From: Marisa cornuarietis
Taxonomy: Eukaryota > Mollusca > Gastropoda > Architaenioglossa > Ampullariidae
Direction: 5' to 3'
Assembly: GCA_004794655.1 (NCBI GenBank)
Contig: SMMW01000503.1
Coordinates: 634,001 to 698,000, forward strand
DNA: 64,000 nucleotides
The notes beneath the pieces were generated by a model. The model had not been told where the DNA came from. It was given only the letters and a program-made list of their open reading frames with translations, and searched no databases. A program made the translations under genes and the position numbers. Each line of letters starts with the position of its first letter. Position 1 is the first letter of the stretch. Positions 24,398 to 34,879 of the stretch are shown here, one piece after another.

Positions 24398-24687
24398 CTA
24401 GAGAAGACGACGATGGTGATGTTAGACGAAGACAGAAGACACTTGCTTGAAAATTTACAGAAACCATATACCTGTGTGTATGCAAACGACTGGAAACCGA
24501 CTGAGGCATTTGAACCTAATTAATTTCTCCTTCATGTGCAAACATAAATATTAGCATATAGTGACATACTGTCATGTGGTAGCCTGGGAATGGACATAAC
24601 ATCGTTCACGTTGAAGGTCTAGTGTGGCTAGTCGGCATGCCACACACCGTAAATGCAGGAAAGGGGGGCGGGCGTATGTGCCAGCTT

Positions 24688-24787
24688 AGTCAGTCAGTCA
24701 GTCAGTCAGTCAGTCAGTCAGTCAGTCAGTCAGTCAGTCAGTCAGTCAGTCAGTCAGTCAGTCAGTCAGTCAGTCAGTCAGTCAGTC
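24688..24787. repeat. (AGTC)25 microsatellite
   Basis: Uninterrupted 100-bp tetranucleotide array. It ends about 60 bp from the 3' end of the LINE fragment. The SQSV-repeat frame is an artefact. Confidence 0.97.
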
Positions 24788-24844
24788 GTACCATGACCGA
24801 CACCTGGCGTTGGGGGGATCACATGGATAGACGCGGCAGCTGAC

Positions 24845-26530
24845 AGGGCCGCCACTCTTGCCTATTGTGGGCGATAGTCAGCAGGTCCTGTACACGACGA
24901 CCAGTCCAGTCTTTGATTTTCGTAAATCATTTCTTTCTCTGACCACCGCGGCGTCGGCCACCCTCCAAGGTGCCTTGAAGGATAGTCTTCGACAAGGTGT
25001 CGTGCCGGGTCACATGACCAAAGAAGACCAGCTTACGTCGCTGGACTGATGATAGTAGAGATTCCTGGTGTCCTACCAGTGTGTCCATCTTGTTTCTTAC
25101 AAAGTCATCGGCTTTATGTTGTTTGTATGAGATTCGGAGCAGCCTCCTCTTGCATTTGTTCTGGAATGCCTGGATTCTCCTTTCCGTTTCAGCGAGTCCA
25201 CGTGTCGCATCTGTAAAGCACGATCAGTACTAGCAGTACTGATTTTACTTGGTAAGGAACCTTTTTATGGTGATCCTATCCTATCTTATTTGTTGCTGTT
25301 GCGATCCCAATGAGAATATCTGACGTAAATGAGAATATCCTCTCTAAGGACGGCTCCCAAGTATTTGAAGCTGCTTACCTCTTCGAGCTGTACCTCGTTA
25401 ATAAAGATCTCTGCTATGTCGCTGCCATTGATAATAGCTTTGCTCTTTTCAGTGTTGGTCCCCATTCTGTATGCATTCAATTTCTCTGTCAGTCTGTTGG
25501 TGAGGTCTTGTTCTTTGTTAGTACCTGCTAACAGGTCTATGTGGTCTTCAAAGCGTAGGTTGCAGATGGTCGTGCTCTCGTGGAGGGCTTCGATCATGAT
25601 GTTCTCCAAGAAGATATTGAACAGCAACGGTAATAGGGTACATCCTTGACATCTTACTGCGGTACGAAAGTAAGCTCCTATTTGGTTATTCAGCAGTACT
25701 GTACTCGTTGAGCTGTTGTACAGCGCTTCGGTGACTTGAACGAGGCCTTCTTTGATGTTGAATTTTTACATCACATGCCATGTCCTCTCGTGCCAGACTC
25801 TGTCAAATGCCTTTTTAAAGTCAATGAAGTTGTGGTAGAGGTCCAGGTGATGCTGAATATGTTTTTAAGGATGCAACAACATTGCTTTCTATAAGAAGAT
25901 GGTCATTGTTGCCCTCGATGACTTAGGTCTTGTGCTGACCTGTCTTATTGAGTTGGTAGGCCTTTTTTCTGTTACCTCGTGCCATTATATCCTCAATGTC
26001 CCGCATTGATTCTCGATCCTGTTCTCCCTAGCTGCCTTCATCCCTTTCTTGATGGGACAGCTCACTTCGTTGTATTTGGTAGCTGCTTCGGGTTTGCTTT
26101 CTTTTATCTCTTCAAAACCGTCCTTTGGTTTCAAAGGTCTACGATGTCATTAGTGACCCATGGCTGTTTCTTATTCCTATGTTCCCCTAGAACCTCCTGG
26201 GTTGTTGACGGCAGCACCTCTTTGATGTTTCCAGCAAGGGTGTCGACATCACCTTCCACCAGGTTCAGTGCAGCAAATTTGCAACAAACCGTGGCCTTGA
26301 AGGCCTGCAACATTTGGGTCTTGCAGCTTCTTTAAATCAAAGCGAATTCGGGGTTGGGTGTTTGAGAGTCGCTTCGCTTTTAGCTTTAGCTTCAGGTTTG
26401 TTATAACAAGCTCAAGGTCGCTACCTATGTCAGCGCCTGGGTACATCCATGTCTCCGCCTTGTTGATGCTGGATTTGAAGCGTCTTGGCAGCAGGATATA
26501 GTCGATTTCATTTTGGACCAATCTGTGTGG
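24845..26530 (-). pseudogene. Decayed RTE-like LINE (endonuclease C-terminus to end of reverse transcriptase ORF)
   Basis: Read on the minus strand from 26,521 downwards. The C-terminus of an AP-type endonuclease comes first (NEIDYILLPRRF, then MYPGADIGSD with the SDHxxL-type motif degraded), followed by a linker (LGEHRNKKQPWVTNDIVDL, about 26,140). Reverse-transcriptase blocks follow: DLYHNFIDFKKAFDRVWH (about 25,820), RTAVRCQGCTLLPLLFNIFL (about 25,640) and a catalytic motif NLRFEDHIDLLAG (about 25,545) where the usual FADD is FEDH, so a catalytic Asp is lost. The C-terminal part reads RRIQAFQNKCKRRLLRISYK, then VQRRKLVFFGHVTRHDTLSK and DWTGRRVQDLLTIAHNRQEW (ends about 24,850). There is a frame change near 26,300, several stops and a deletion between YLGAVL and RRIQAF. 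The element class (RTE/BovB-like, endonuclease plus RT) is inferred from motif order. It is 5'-truncated and inactive. Confidence 0.88.
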
Positions 26531-26589
26531 TTATATGAGGTAGGCGGGGGCAGAGGGTCAATAGGGGTGGTCTCTCTCTTGTCTGTTGG

Positions 26590-26854
26590 CTACTTGATGA
26601 TTGGATGATGAGTGGTTGATCAATGGCATCTCTTGTTGTATGTGTCTGTGCGAATGTGCAAAGTGAAGGATGGAAACAAGAACCTTGCAAGGCACTTCTC
26701 GGCACGACGTCGGTGTAGACGGAGCAACCGGTCAGCAGTAGAAACGACTTCAGCTTCCAACGCCTTCACCTTTACTTCAAGACCGAGTCTTAGGCCAAGA
26801 GGGGCAAGACTCGGGAGAAAGGACGAGTGCGTTAGAGAACCTAGAGGTAAGGGG
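26590..26854. other. Unassigned moderately GC-rich block
   Basis: A plus-strand frame stays open here and ends at a donor-like AGAG|GTAAGG (26,849). It abuts a purine-rich run and the possible LTR. It could be retroelement-internal sequence or an exon; I cannot decide. Confidence 0.25.
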
Positions 26855-27312
26855 AGAGGTAGTGACAAGGACTGTCATGACTGCCTGCTGTCGCCGTGGA
26901 AATCAAGGGACTACCGGTGAGAGGTATACACTCGACGCCAAGGCCGACAGAAGTCATCGTTATCAAAGAGAGGAGAACATCTGCTGAGTTGACCCGCACT
27001 CCAAAGCACTGGAGTCGAGAGATTCGCATCAAGTTGGTGTTAGTTCGGCGGCTCAACGGGGCATTGCAGTCGTCGAAGAGACCACGTGTGAGTCCCTGGA
27101 GCGGGACAGACTCGAATCTGTGTCGCCGGGAGAGCAGTCGTCGCTCTCTGATGTGGTTGGCCAATGGAGCGGAAAGTGACGACGGAAAGTCGGACGAGCA
27201 CTTAGTACGATTAGTATGGGTATTACTGGGACATCTTCTAGCTGAGTCATTTTACTGTGTGTATATTTTTGCGCGTTTTGTCTGTTAAATAAATCCTTAT
27301 TGTTGCACGTAG
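26855..27312 (+). mobile_element. Possible LTR
   Basis: A purine tract (aaggggagagg) is followed by TAGTGACAAGG and about 450 bp ending with AATAAATCCTTATTGTTGCA, i.e. a polyadenylation signal near the right edge. The block at 47,034-47,230 has the same arrangement (purine tract, TGTAGTGACG, AATAAA near the end). Polypurine tract plus LTR is the signature of Gypsy-type elements, but no target duplication or pol sequence is visible, so this is tentative. Confidence 0.3.
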
Positions 27313-28325
27313 TCAAGTCATTTTTTCGGGGAAAAAGTAAAGATGGGGGTTTGTGAGGTGTGAGTGCCTGACATGTGGTTATTGTACACATTGTCCCCCT
27401 GAAAGATTGTATTGATGTGGGAAGCAGGAGTTAAAACCTGTCACTCACGCGCCCAGTTCCACGGGGCTAGTGTCACAAAACTCAGGAACATTGCAACACA
27501 TACAAACATTATAACATACACAGAAATACTTCTCATATACCTGTGTGCATTTGTATGACTGAGAGTCCGTTTAGGGGTATTGAACATTAAGCGTGTACAG
27601 TATGTTCTCATGTATAGATACCTATCAATTCCCTTGCATACATAGACAACCAAACGGACAGATAGGTTATTAAAAGGCAGTCGATCAGGCGGGCAGACAG
27701 ACAGAGAACGAGAGAAAGTGGTCAACAGTAGCTAGGGCATAACAGCGCCTAACTACGCCCCTGGCGCGTCGAAGAGCGCATATCAGAATTTAAAAACAAA
27801 CGACTAAAAATCTCTAAAAGTGCCTAACAACACCTAGCAACCAGCTGTAATCCTTGTATTTTATGTTCAGCTTACTCGGACTTTTTCCTGTTAGCTATCC
27901 TGTACGACCCACGTGACTGACTGGTGAACAGCTGTACAGGACAGGGCTGGAAGCAGGCTACCCTCTTGCACCGTGACCGGGTGGACGTTTATTTAAAGTT
28001 TAAATTGCCGCCAGGCGGCGCGCGTGTTGTCAGGTGTGTCGGTAGACTTATGCCAATCACAGGTAAACATTGTCGGCTCATCCCTCTTCCATCGTGCACG
28101 CTCTCCTGGGGCCAACGCCTTCCACCAACGCTGTCCTACGTCGAGTTTACGTCGTTTTGTACGTCAGGTTGACTTATAAACACGCCTTTTATCACGTTGT
28201 ACCTATCACATAAATCTGTTAGGCAGGACCGTCAGGAAGCAAGACACCACTTGAAAATAATTATGCAGTTCCCAAAGAATTTAATTGTCTTACCGTACAA
28301 TTGCACACATCCTCCACCCTTTCTT
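27313..28325. other. Unannotated stretch
   Basis: No repeat family or convincing frame. A CAG|GTAAAC donor at 28,062 lacks an upstream acceptor with an open frame. Confidence 0.45.

Positions 28326-28402
<77 letters not shown>
28326..28402. repeat. (CT)n-(CA)n microsatellite
   Basis: CT run to 28,349, then about 27 CA units. Confidence 0.97.
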
Positions 28403-28403
<1 letters not shown>

Positions 28404-28460
28404 GAGAGGGACAAACTAAAAAGCGCTGAAATTGATAGTTAGCAGAAATTTTGGTCCTCC

Positions 28461-28533
28461 CATTATGTGTAAGGTTTTGTGATCAAAAGACAAGCTCTGC
28501 AACTTGCGTGATGATAGAGTAAGAAAAAGAAAC
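28461..28533 (+). repeat. 73-bp direct repeat, copy A
   Basis: Identical to 29,586-29,658 at 72 of 73 positions (C/G difference at the base after caagctctg). Flanking bases differ on both sides. Confidence 0.93.
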
Positions 28534-29585
28534 GGTTGAACTAAGGTCGCGATCTTGCAAGAGCGGTTATGTTTGATGTGTGCAGTAAACTATATGTTAC
28601 TATCCCCCGAAACTGCATTAACTTCCTTTTCACGACTTGTTCAAATCGTTGATAACTATATCAAAAGCATGGTATGTAAGTCCAGTCGTAGTGGGAATGA
28701 TCCACCTGCACCACGCACCAGCATGGCAGACACTGACAGTTGCAATCTGTTCCACATCAGTTCATCTGTTTTTCTCGATTCTGAAAGCTTCTTGTCCTAC
28801 TTCTGACCGCAATCTGGTTTGAGAACTAGTTGTGTCCCGGACTGGGCTTGCGTCCCGTCCCCTCACCAACCTCGGACAGGCTCGATTCCGCGGACATAAT
28901 TGCAGCAACGCCGACGAACCGATCTGGCATCAAGTTTACTGACGACCCTTACATCATCCTTATAATGTCATTCTTCTTCAAACAGAATAAAAAGTTACAG
29001 GTTTGTTTGATTGTTTTTTCTTTCCTTCTTTCTTTGTTTTTCTTTCTTTCTTTCTTCCTTTGTTTCTTTCTTTGTTTTGTTTGTTTGTTTCTTTGGTTTG
29101 TTTGTTTGTTTGTTTGTTTCTTTCTTTCTTCGTACATGCTTCGAGCGCGCATGCATACATGTGTATTATGGACCTGCTACTCTCGGTAATGACTATGACA
29201 GAGTATTTCCTGTATTTTGTTACTCACCCGAGTGATCTATGTAAAAGATAGTTACTAGTTACCGCAAATGGCTTTTCAACAAAAGAAGTGGGGGACTGAA
29301 AGCCGAATGCAGCTTCATCCTTCCGCAGTCTGGACATGCGTGTCGCATTCTGTGCGTAATTACAGTGTGCTGTGGCGACTGCCATAGATGGCGCTGGGCT
29401 CGCCGGGGCCTCGTTATCAAAGGAGCGGCATGCCAATAATGTAGGTGGCATAATTATGGCGAGAGGTTTGTTTGGAGGGTAGTGACAACCATCGCAAATG
29501 CTCTTTCATCAGTGCGTCCTGTCCCAGTCGCTGGCAGACAGGGGACTCGTATTTTTGTCCCTAAAGATGAGATTGCATGACAATA
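28534..29585. other. Spacer between the 73-bp direct repeats
   Basis: No gene found. It includes a TTTC/TTTG low-complexity tract (28,985-29,131). Confidence 0.5.
28985..29131. repeat. TTTC/TTTG low-complexity tract
   Basis: Mixed TTTC, TTTG and TTTT units. Phe-rich and Lys-rich frames are artefacts. Confidence 0.88.
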
Positions 29586-29658
29586 CATTATGTGTAAGGT
29601 TTTGTGATCAAAAGACAAGCTCTGGAACTTGCGTGATGATAGAGTAAGAAAAAGAAAC
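29586..29658 (+). repeat. 73-bp direct repeat, copy B
   Basis: Second copy of 28,461-28,533 in the same orientation, 1,125 bp away. Confidence 0.93.
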
Positions 29659-29670
29659 TTGATTTTGCTT

Positions 29671-29779
29671 CTTTTCTCTCTCTCTCATTTAGAAAGAGAG
29701 AAAGAGAGAAGAGAAAGAGAAGAGAGAGAGAAGAGAGAGAGAAGAGAGAGAGAAGAGAGAGAAGAGAGAGAAGAGAGAG
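29671..29779. repeat. Pyrimidine arm and 89-bp homopurine tract
   Basis: A CT-rich arm (29,668-29,686) is followed after attt by an uninterrupted GA-only strand from 29,691 to 29,779, mostly (GA)n with AAG interruptions. The two arms can pair as a hairpin. Mirror symmetry in the purine run could allow triplex (H-DNA) formation. Confidence 0.9.
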
Positions 29780-30149
29780 TTTGTGTATATGCAGGAATGA
29801 AACAAATGATTTGATTCTAGGAGTGACAATGTATCCAACGACGAAAAGTCAAAACAACGAATATCCTAAAGAGGTCAACTTCTCATTGAATGTACAAAAT
29901 TTGCAATAGTTTGGTCTCAGCACGAATTTGTATTACTGGACTGCTTGCAGACGATTTTATTTCAGTTAACTACTAGAACGAGGCTTTTGACGACTTTGCT
30001 TGCGGTTAATTCACATTCATTGTTTAAACTCGCCGAGACTAACAGCGGAGGACTTCGCAAGAGACTAAGAGTGAGTCTCGGCAGACAGACATCAATCCAC
30101 CCTATACACGGCCGTGGTCGCAGGTATTTTCCGGCTAACTTGGAAGGAG

Positions 30150-30465
30150 TCTACTAACGGCAACAAAGTTTTGAATAATATAGAAGGAATAAAACGGAGA
30201 GAGACGGTTAATAGACCTTCAACAGATAACTCATGTTCATGTAGTCCCTTAAGGGAGTCAGTGGAACATTTTTTATTTAAAATGTCCACTTTATAATATT
30301 GTTCGTCAAGCTACTGTTATAACATTTAACTGCCTTCTATAATTCCTTTAGATACAGATTTACTACACTTCAGATGTCCTGGATTGACACGGAACAAATA
30401 TTTTCCTCGCAGTTCACAACTTCATTAGAGAGACTAAACCCCTTAAGTGTTTATGTTCTGTCCTG
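30150..30465 (+). pseudogene. LINE ORF2 C-terminal fragment, copy A
   Basis: The frame around 30,228-30,293 reads SCSCSPLRESVEHFLFK, the Cys/His-rich knuckle typical of the end of non-LTR retrotransposon ORF2 (CxC...ExVEHFLF.CP). One extra A shifts the frame so that CPLYNIVRQATVI continues in the next frame. A distal part (DLLHFRCPGL, then ETKP) resembles the end of Jockey/CR1-type proteins. Homologous to 45,165-45,425 on the same strand. Element class is inferred. Confidence 0.6.
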
Positions 30466-31400
30466 GGTCCTACTTGCCCTGTGATTAAGGGCCTTTATGT
30501 TCAGGTATCATTAATGTTTCGTTTAGATTTTGGTTTTTTATTTTCTCTTATGAACTCTCCCCCTTTCTTATCAACCTTTTTATTAGTTCTATTGCCCTTG
30601 ACCTTGTGCTGCTGTTATTGGCTAATTATTCCTCATTATTTTCCCGTTGTATTTCTTATTAAAGTACCTTCTTATGTATTGACGCTTTTAGTGGCACAAC
30701 CATCTGTTCTAAAAATTAACAGAATTGGTACAAAAAATGACATCGCAGAATAGCATTTCGATGAAGCGCTAGAATAAGAAACAAACAAGTAAATAAAATC
30801 ATATTCTAGTGTGATTTCGAGAAGCAAGAGAGATAATCGAGAAATTACTTATTGTCTTCTCTTTTTTTGGCTGTTTGTACTTGTAGATTTAAAGTTTATT
30901 ACAGTTTATATTTATTTATTTGGCAATGCAGTATAAAGGAGATTTTTGTAGTGATGCTAGACAACTGGTCTTGTCATTCGTTTGAAGAACGTGGTGGGAA
31001 AAGTAAAGCCGAAAAGAAGACAGCTGAAAGAAAATATTTCTAGTGACAGAGTCTGTTTAAAAAAAAAAGCCCACTTCAGCCTCCTTATTGTGATGCAAGC
31101 TACTAGACCATTTTATATGCTCAACTTCGTGTTAAATATTTCACTGGTTACTATGTCTACTACTGTTTCAAATCCTATTAAAGCCACCACAGTTTACTTT
31201 CATTCACCTGGTTGCGCTCATGTTAAAAACAACAGCGAATTTCGAAGCTTTGTAAAACCATAATCGTCCACAAATAAGTTTAAATAAGATTAAATAAGAT
31301 TCCGCACGGAGTAAACGGACAGAAGACTTTAGAAACGACTCTCCCACCTAGGCCAGGAGGTCCGTCCCTTCATTTGGCTTCTGTCAGCTGCTGTTTGAGA
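30466..31400. other. Unannotated stretch
   Basis: Nothing recognisable beyond short A-runs. Confidence 0.5.
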
Positions 31401-31850
31401 ATTAATAATAATAATAATAGTGAAGATTTGTATAGCGCATATTCACACTCGTAGAGAGGATGCTCTTCGCGCTTAAAACGGGGAAGAGACGTGGACTAAG
31501 TAGATACAGAACACAGGGGACGAAAGAAAACGACAGTACTGACAAAAACAGATAACAAAAGGCATCAAGTAACAGGAACAGAGAAAAATAGTGATGGGTA
31601 AAGTAGCAAGAGGGAAGGGGGGGTAAGGACTAGCATTGTGGACTAGGAGTAGTGCTCAAGGAAGAGGTGCGTTTTCAGTGCAGATTTGAAGGATTCAATT
31701 GTAGGAAGGTGGCGGATATGGAAAGGAAGAGAGTTCCATTGTTTTGCAGCACAGTAGCCAAAAGTCCTGTGACCATATGTTGTTGTTCTGGTGACAGGGA
31801 CAGTCAGAGTACGGTTGTCAGAGGAAGAGCGGAGTTGTTAATGAAGGGGA
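31401..31850 (+). repeat. Probable interspersed repeat starting with (AAT)n and tatagcgcatattcacactc
   Basis: An (AAT)n run is followed by gaagatttgtatagcgcata, then gagaggatgctcttcgcgct. Further on come gtgcgttttcagtgcagatt and gagagttccattgttttgca. From general knowledge this style (tatagcgc plus a 'sub-unit of gene-like' tail) is a dispersed invertebrate repeat, but only one copy is in the window, so the assignment is inference. Confidence 0.4.
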
Positions 31851-31922
31851 GAAAATTAACATACCACTTAAGTCACCACCTACAGTCCAAGTGTAGGTGT
31901 AATACGACGCACATACACTTAC

Positions 31923-32142
31923 CTTGCATACGCACGACGCACATTACACACATACACCACGCTTGACGAGCCCCCAGTAGGTGGGGATGAAGATGAAGAG
32001 ATTTCTAGTTGATTTATGGAAGATGAAGAACTCGCTGCTCTCTCTTTTCTATCTGGCCATGGAACCGTCGTCTTTCTTCTTCTTTTTACGTCATTCTTTT
32101 CCCAAAATGACGTCGAACAAATGACGCACACAAGACGTCAAA
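31923..32142 (-). CDS. Candidate serine-rich exon ending in a strong donor
   Basis: On the minus strand a frame is open from a stop near 32,143 to GCAAG|GTAAGTG (donor 31,917-31,922), about 72 codons. The residues include KRRRKTTVPWPDRKERAASS, then a serine run around INQLEISSSSSPPTGGSSSV. It ends with two spare bases. No good acceptor or ATG is visible at its upstream side, so the start is undefined. The CRE-like cluster at 32,086-32,140 overlaps its upstream end, which would fit a promoter-proximal exon. I do not recognise the protein. Confidence 0.25.
32086..32140. promoter_or_regulatory. Cluster of four CRE-like sites
   Basis: TTACGTCA (32,086), TGACGTCG (32,108), TGACG (32,122) and AGACGTCA (32,133) fall within 55 bp; three are one base from the consensus TGACGTCA. 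The density is far above background for this AT-rich region. It is a possible CREB/ATF-type regulatory element. Confidence 0.4.
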
Positions 32143-32459
32143 CACAAGACACCATTCACACAGGAAACAATACCAGACCGACCCCTAACTCATGACAGTA
32201 GGACTGGCCGGCTTTACACAGCTGAGGTGACAAACAGCTTCTCTCTCATCAATGATTACACTCCTTTTCTCACACTGGCAGCCACTCCAAGTCTCCAAGA
32301 CCTTTTAGATGGCGTCTGGAGACATTTATAATGCATGTGGCCTATTCCACGCTGTAAGCTGATACCATGGAATTTATATCAGGCAAAGCCAACATCATCC
32401 GATTTGTTCTTTCAATAATTTTTTTCTCATATCGGGCTGTGTAACGAGAGGGTCTGAGG

Positions 32460-32460
<1 letters not shown>

Positions 32461-32508
<48 letters not shown>
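32461..32508. repeat. (TG)n microsatellite
   Basis: About 24 copies. Confidence 0.97.
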
Positions 32509-32511
<3 letters not shown>

Positions 32512-32975
32512 AACCATTATCTTTTCTAGGTGGTACAGTAAACCTTCGTTTTACATGGTAGTCATGTTACAAAACTCTCACAGAAAGTATTTTTGTCTTC
32601 TTTAACAAAGTGCCTCTCCCAGAAAAGACTAGCACTTTCCTTTTTGTCCCCCCCCCTCCCAAGGATACCTTTACTGTTTCTGTAAAGAAAGGCTCCTATG
32701 ATTAATTCTTTTTTTATGTAGCCGTAAATGTCAAAAAGTCTGTGTGGGTACTCCTGGGTATTATATCGAGTGGGACTATCTTGTTTTACGATCACAATAA
32801 GAGATCAGGAAATGGTTGAAGTCGAGAATAGACTGAAGTGAGTATTATCTGTTTGTCCCCCCAAAAAAACAACCAAAAACAAAACAAAAAACACACAAAA
32901 AACAAACAAACAAACAACAACAGCAAAAAACCCTCGCCATGGTGTGGTTAATAATTTTTTTAAAGCAAGACTTAC

Positions 32976-33078
32976 CTTCCGTGTCTTTGGACTGTATTCA
33001 GCTCATGGTTCGATGCTGGGGTTAGCTGAGAATTCCGTTCTGAACAGTTTTTCATGTTTGCCCTGAATTCTGTTTATT
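32976..33078 (-). CDS. Candidate exon with start codon, unknown product (103 nt)
   Basis: Best splice-site pair in the window. The minus strand shows a textbook acceptor (CATTTCTTCTCTCTCCACAG) and donor (CGGAAG|GTAAGTC). Of three frames only one is open to the donor: it has a TAA at the exon start and then ATG 23 bases in, with A at -3 (AAACATGA), giving MKNCSERNSQLTPASNHELN and TVQRHG plus two spare bases. This is the arrangement of a 5'-UTR/first-coding exon preceded by a non-coding exon. The peptide is polar and I do not recognise it. A possible upstream exon is the one at 54,813, though joining that frame here would hit the TAA, so that upstream ATG would act only as a short upstream ORF. 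Confidence 0.42.
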
Positions 33079-33307
33079 CTGTGGAGAGAGAAGAAATGAT
33101 CGATGTAAAATTGACGAATGTTTGAGACATTCCAAACAAACAAAACCATGAGTACAATGTACATGGGTACATGCCAAAAAAAACAACAACAACAACAACA
33201 AAACAAAAAACAAACAAACCAACAACACACACTTGCGTGCTGCGTGCACATACACACGAACTCACACGAACTGACTAACAAATACAAACATAGAAATCAT
33301 CGCTTGC

Positions 33308-33310
<3 letters not shown>

Positions 33311-33381
<71 letters not shown>

Positions 33382-33399
33382 CGACGACGACGACGACGA
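33311..33399. repeat. (GAT)n-(GAC)n trinucleotide repeat
   Basis: About 23 GAT units, then about 6 GAC units. Confidence 0.97.
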
Positions 33400-33559
33400 A
33401 TGATTATTAATAGAAGGATGAAAAAGGCAACCATTCTGATTTTTTTTAAAGCCAAAGACTTCCTGGCAAGTCTAATAGTGACATCAAATAGTTGACATAT
33501 TAGGCTGCTAGGTCCAGGCTCTGATTCAATGACAATAAATATCTAGCAGCGCTCAGAAG

Positions 33560-33650
33560 GTGAATGTCTTATCCAAGTGGTCGACTTTGGTTGGAAGCTC
33601 GTTCGTGCCACACGGGTATCGAACCGGCCATCTCCGGGCTCTACGTTTTC
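33560..33650 (-). mobile_element. SINE-like remnant (family 2 head)
   Basis: The minus strand carries a B-box core GGTTCGATACC (33,615-33,625) followed by CGTGTGGCACGAACG, shared with the 10,420-10,600 element. A (TG)n array abuts it at 33,653. Confidence 0.4.

Positions 33651-33652
<2 letters not shown>

Positions 33653-33691
<39 letters not shown>
33653..33691. repeat. (TG)n microsatellite
   Basis: About 19 copies. Confidence 0.97.
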
Positions 33692-33692
<1 letters not shown>

Positions 33693-34395
33693 CAGTAGCA
33701 CTCCCCTGAGCACTGCTAATGTGCCAGAGTGTTTCAACCGTCCTTTAAGGAGTTTCTCTTTTACTATTAAAAATAACATATCCTGTAAGACAGTTCAAAT
33801 GTGAAACGTTGCTTCCAAACTCTGTTTCAAATGAGTAGACACTTTCACGTGAATAAATACTAGAATATAAAAATCCTAAAACAGCAATACACTAGTAGTT
33901 AAAGAGCTCTACGAATACAATAGGAATTAAGTACTTGAAATGTCAAAAATGCAGAGTTTTCTTGTTACTATGTTTGTCATAATAAGAGAGATAATGTAAG
34001 CAAAGTTGTATGTACTCAAAGTGATAAAGCAAGCAGACGAACTCTAAATTCTCTCTCGCATACAACATCACAAATAAACCTCTGAGAGCGACGACTGTAG
34101 AAGTGTGTTGATGCACATTGTAAACTTGCAACACAAAAGTTTTCTCACCTAGTCTGTTGGTGAGCGCGTTGGCACAAGCATACCAATAAAAGTACAACTG
34201 GCACATGCAGTTCAACCTGCTTAGTTGACTTCCTTGAACCTTGAAGGGTGAGGTATCTGAGTGTCACTTCCGTCCACGCAACTACCCGTATATTGAATCT
34301 TCACTTGAAGTTGAAGAGAGAAAGAAAGAGAGGGGAGAACGGAGAAAAATGGAGATAGAAAGATAAAAAAATAGAGAAACACACACTCACGCACG

Positions 34396-34398
<3 letters not shown>

Positions 34399-34438
<40 letters not shown>
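34399..34438. repeat. (CA)n microsatellite
   Basis: About 20 copies followed by GGGTGAGGGAGAGAG. Confidence 0.96.
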
Positions 34439-34440
<2 letters not shown>

Positions 34441-34520
34441 GTGAGGGAGAGAGAGAGAAAGTCTGATTGGTTGAGATTGCGTGGTCTGATGAGAGGAAAG
34501 GCCCGAACGACTTTCCTCAG

Positions 34521-34599
34521 AACCCACAGAGTTACATCACACCGGGACGAGATAAAGAAACATTTGCAAATATCAATCAGTGGCGCTGGCTTCTAGCAG
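34521..34599 (+). CDS. Candidate internal exon, unknown product (79 nt)
   Basis: Acceptor CGACTTTCCTCAG| and strong donor AGCAG|GTAAGAG bracket 79 bases. Only one frame is open: NPQSYITPGRDKETFANINQ then WRWLLA, phase 0 in and one spare base out. Composition is protein-like. I do not recognise it. The upstream pyrimidine tract is short, which lowers confidence. Confidence 0.28.
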
Positions 34600-34835
34600 G
34601 TAAGAGAGGTTGCCAAGAAGACAAAATGCCAGCACCTTTCTTACCCTCGATCCACCCCCTACCTGCACTCCTCCCAGACTCCCAAACGGATTCTTCTCCC
34701 AAACCTTCACTGCCATCCCGTGAAGCCATGTCCGCGCACACTGGCTGCGGTGCCTCATGTTGGTGTAGTGGCTCAAATTAATTAAAAAATTGTAAATGTT
34801 ATCTTTTGCGGAACATGCTACTCAGTGTGTGTATG

Positions 34836-34879
<44 letters not shown>

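Noticed and set aside
24688..24787. CRISPR-like regular array
   Set aside because: A pure tetranucleotide repeat without spacers; animal genome.
34148..34218. Minus-strand frame QLYFYWYACANALTNRL, recalling TM7 of class A GPCRs
   Set aside because: No NPxxY motif, weak acceptor, and the following residues do not continue as a GPCR tail.
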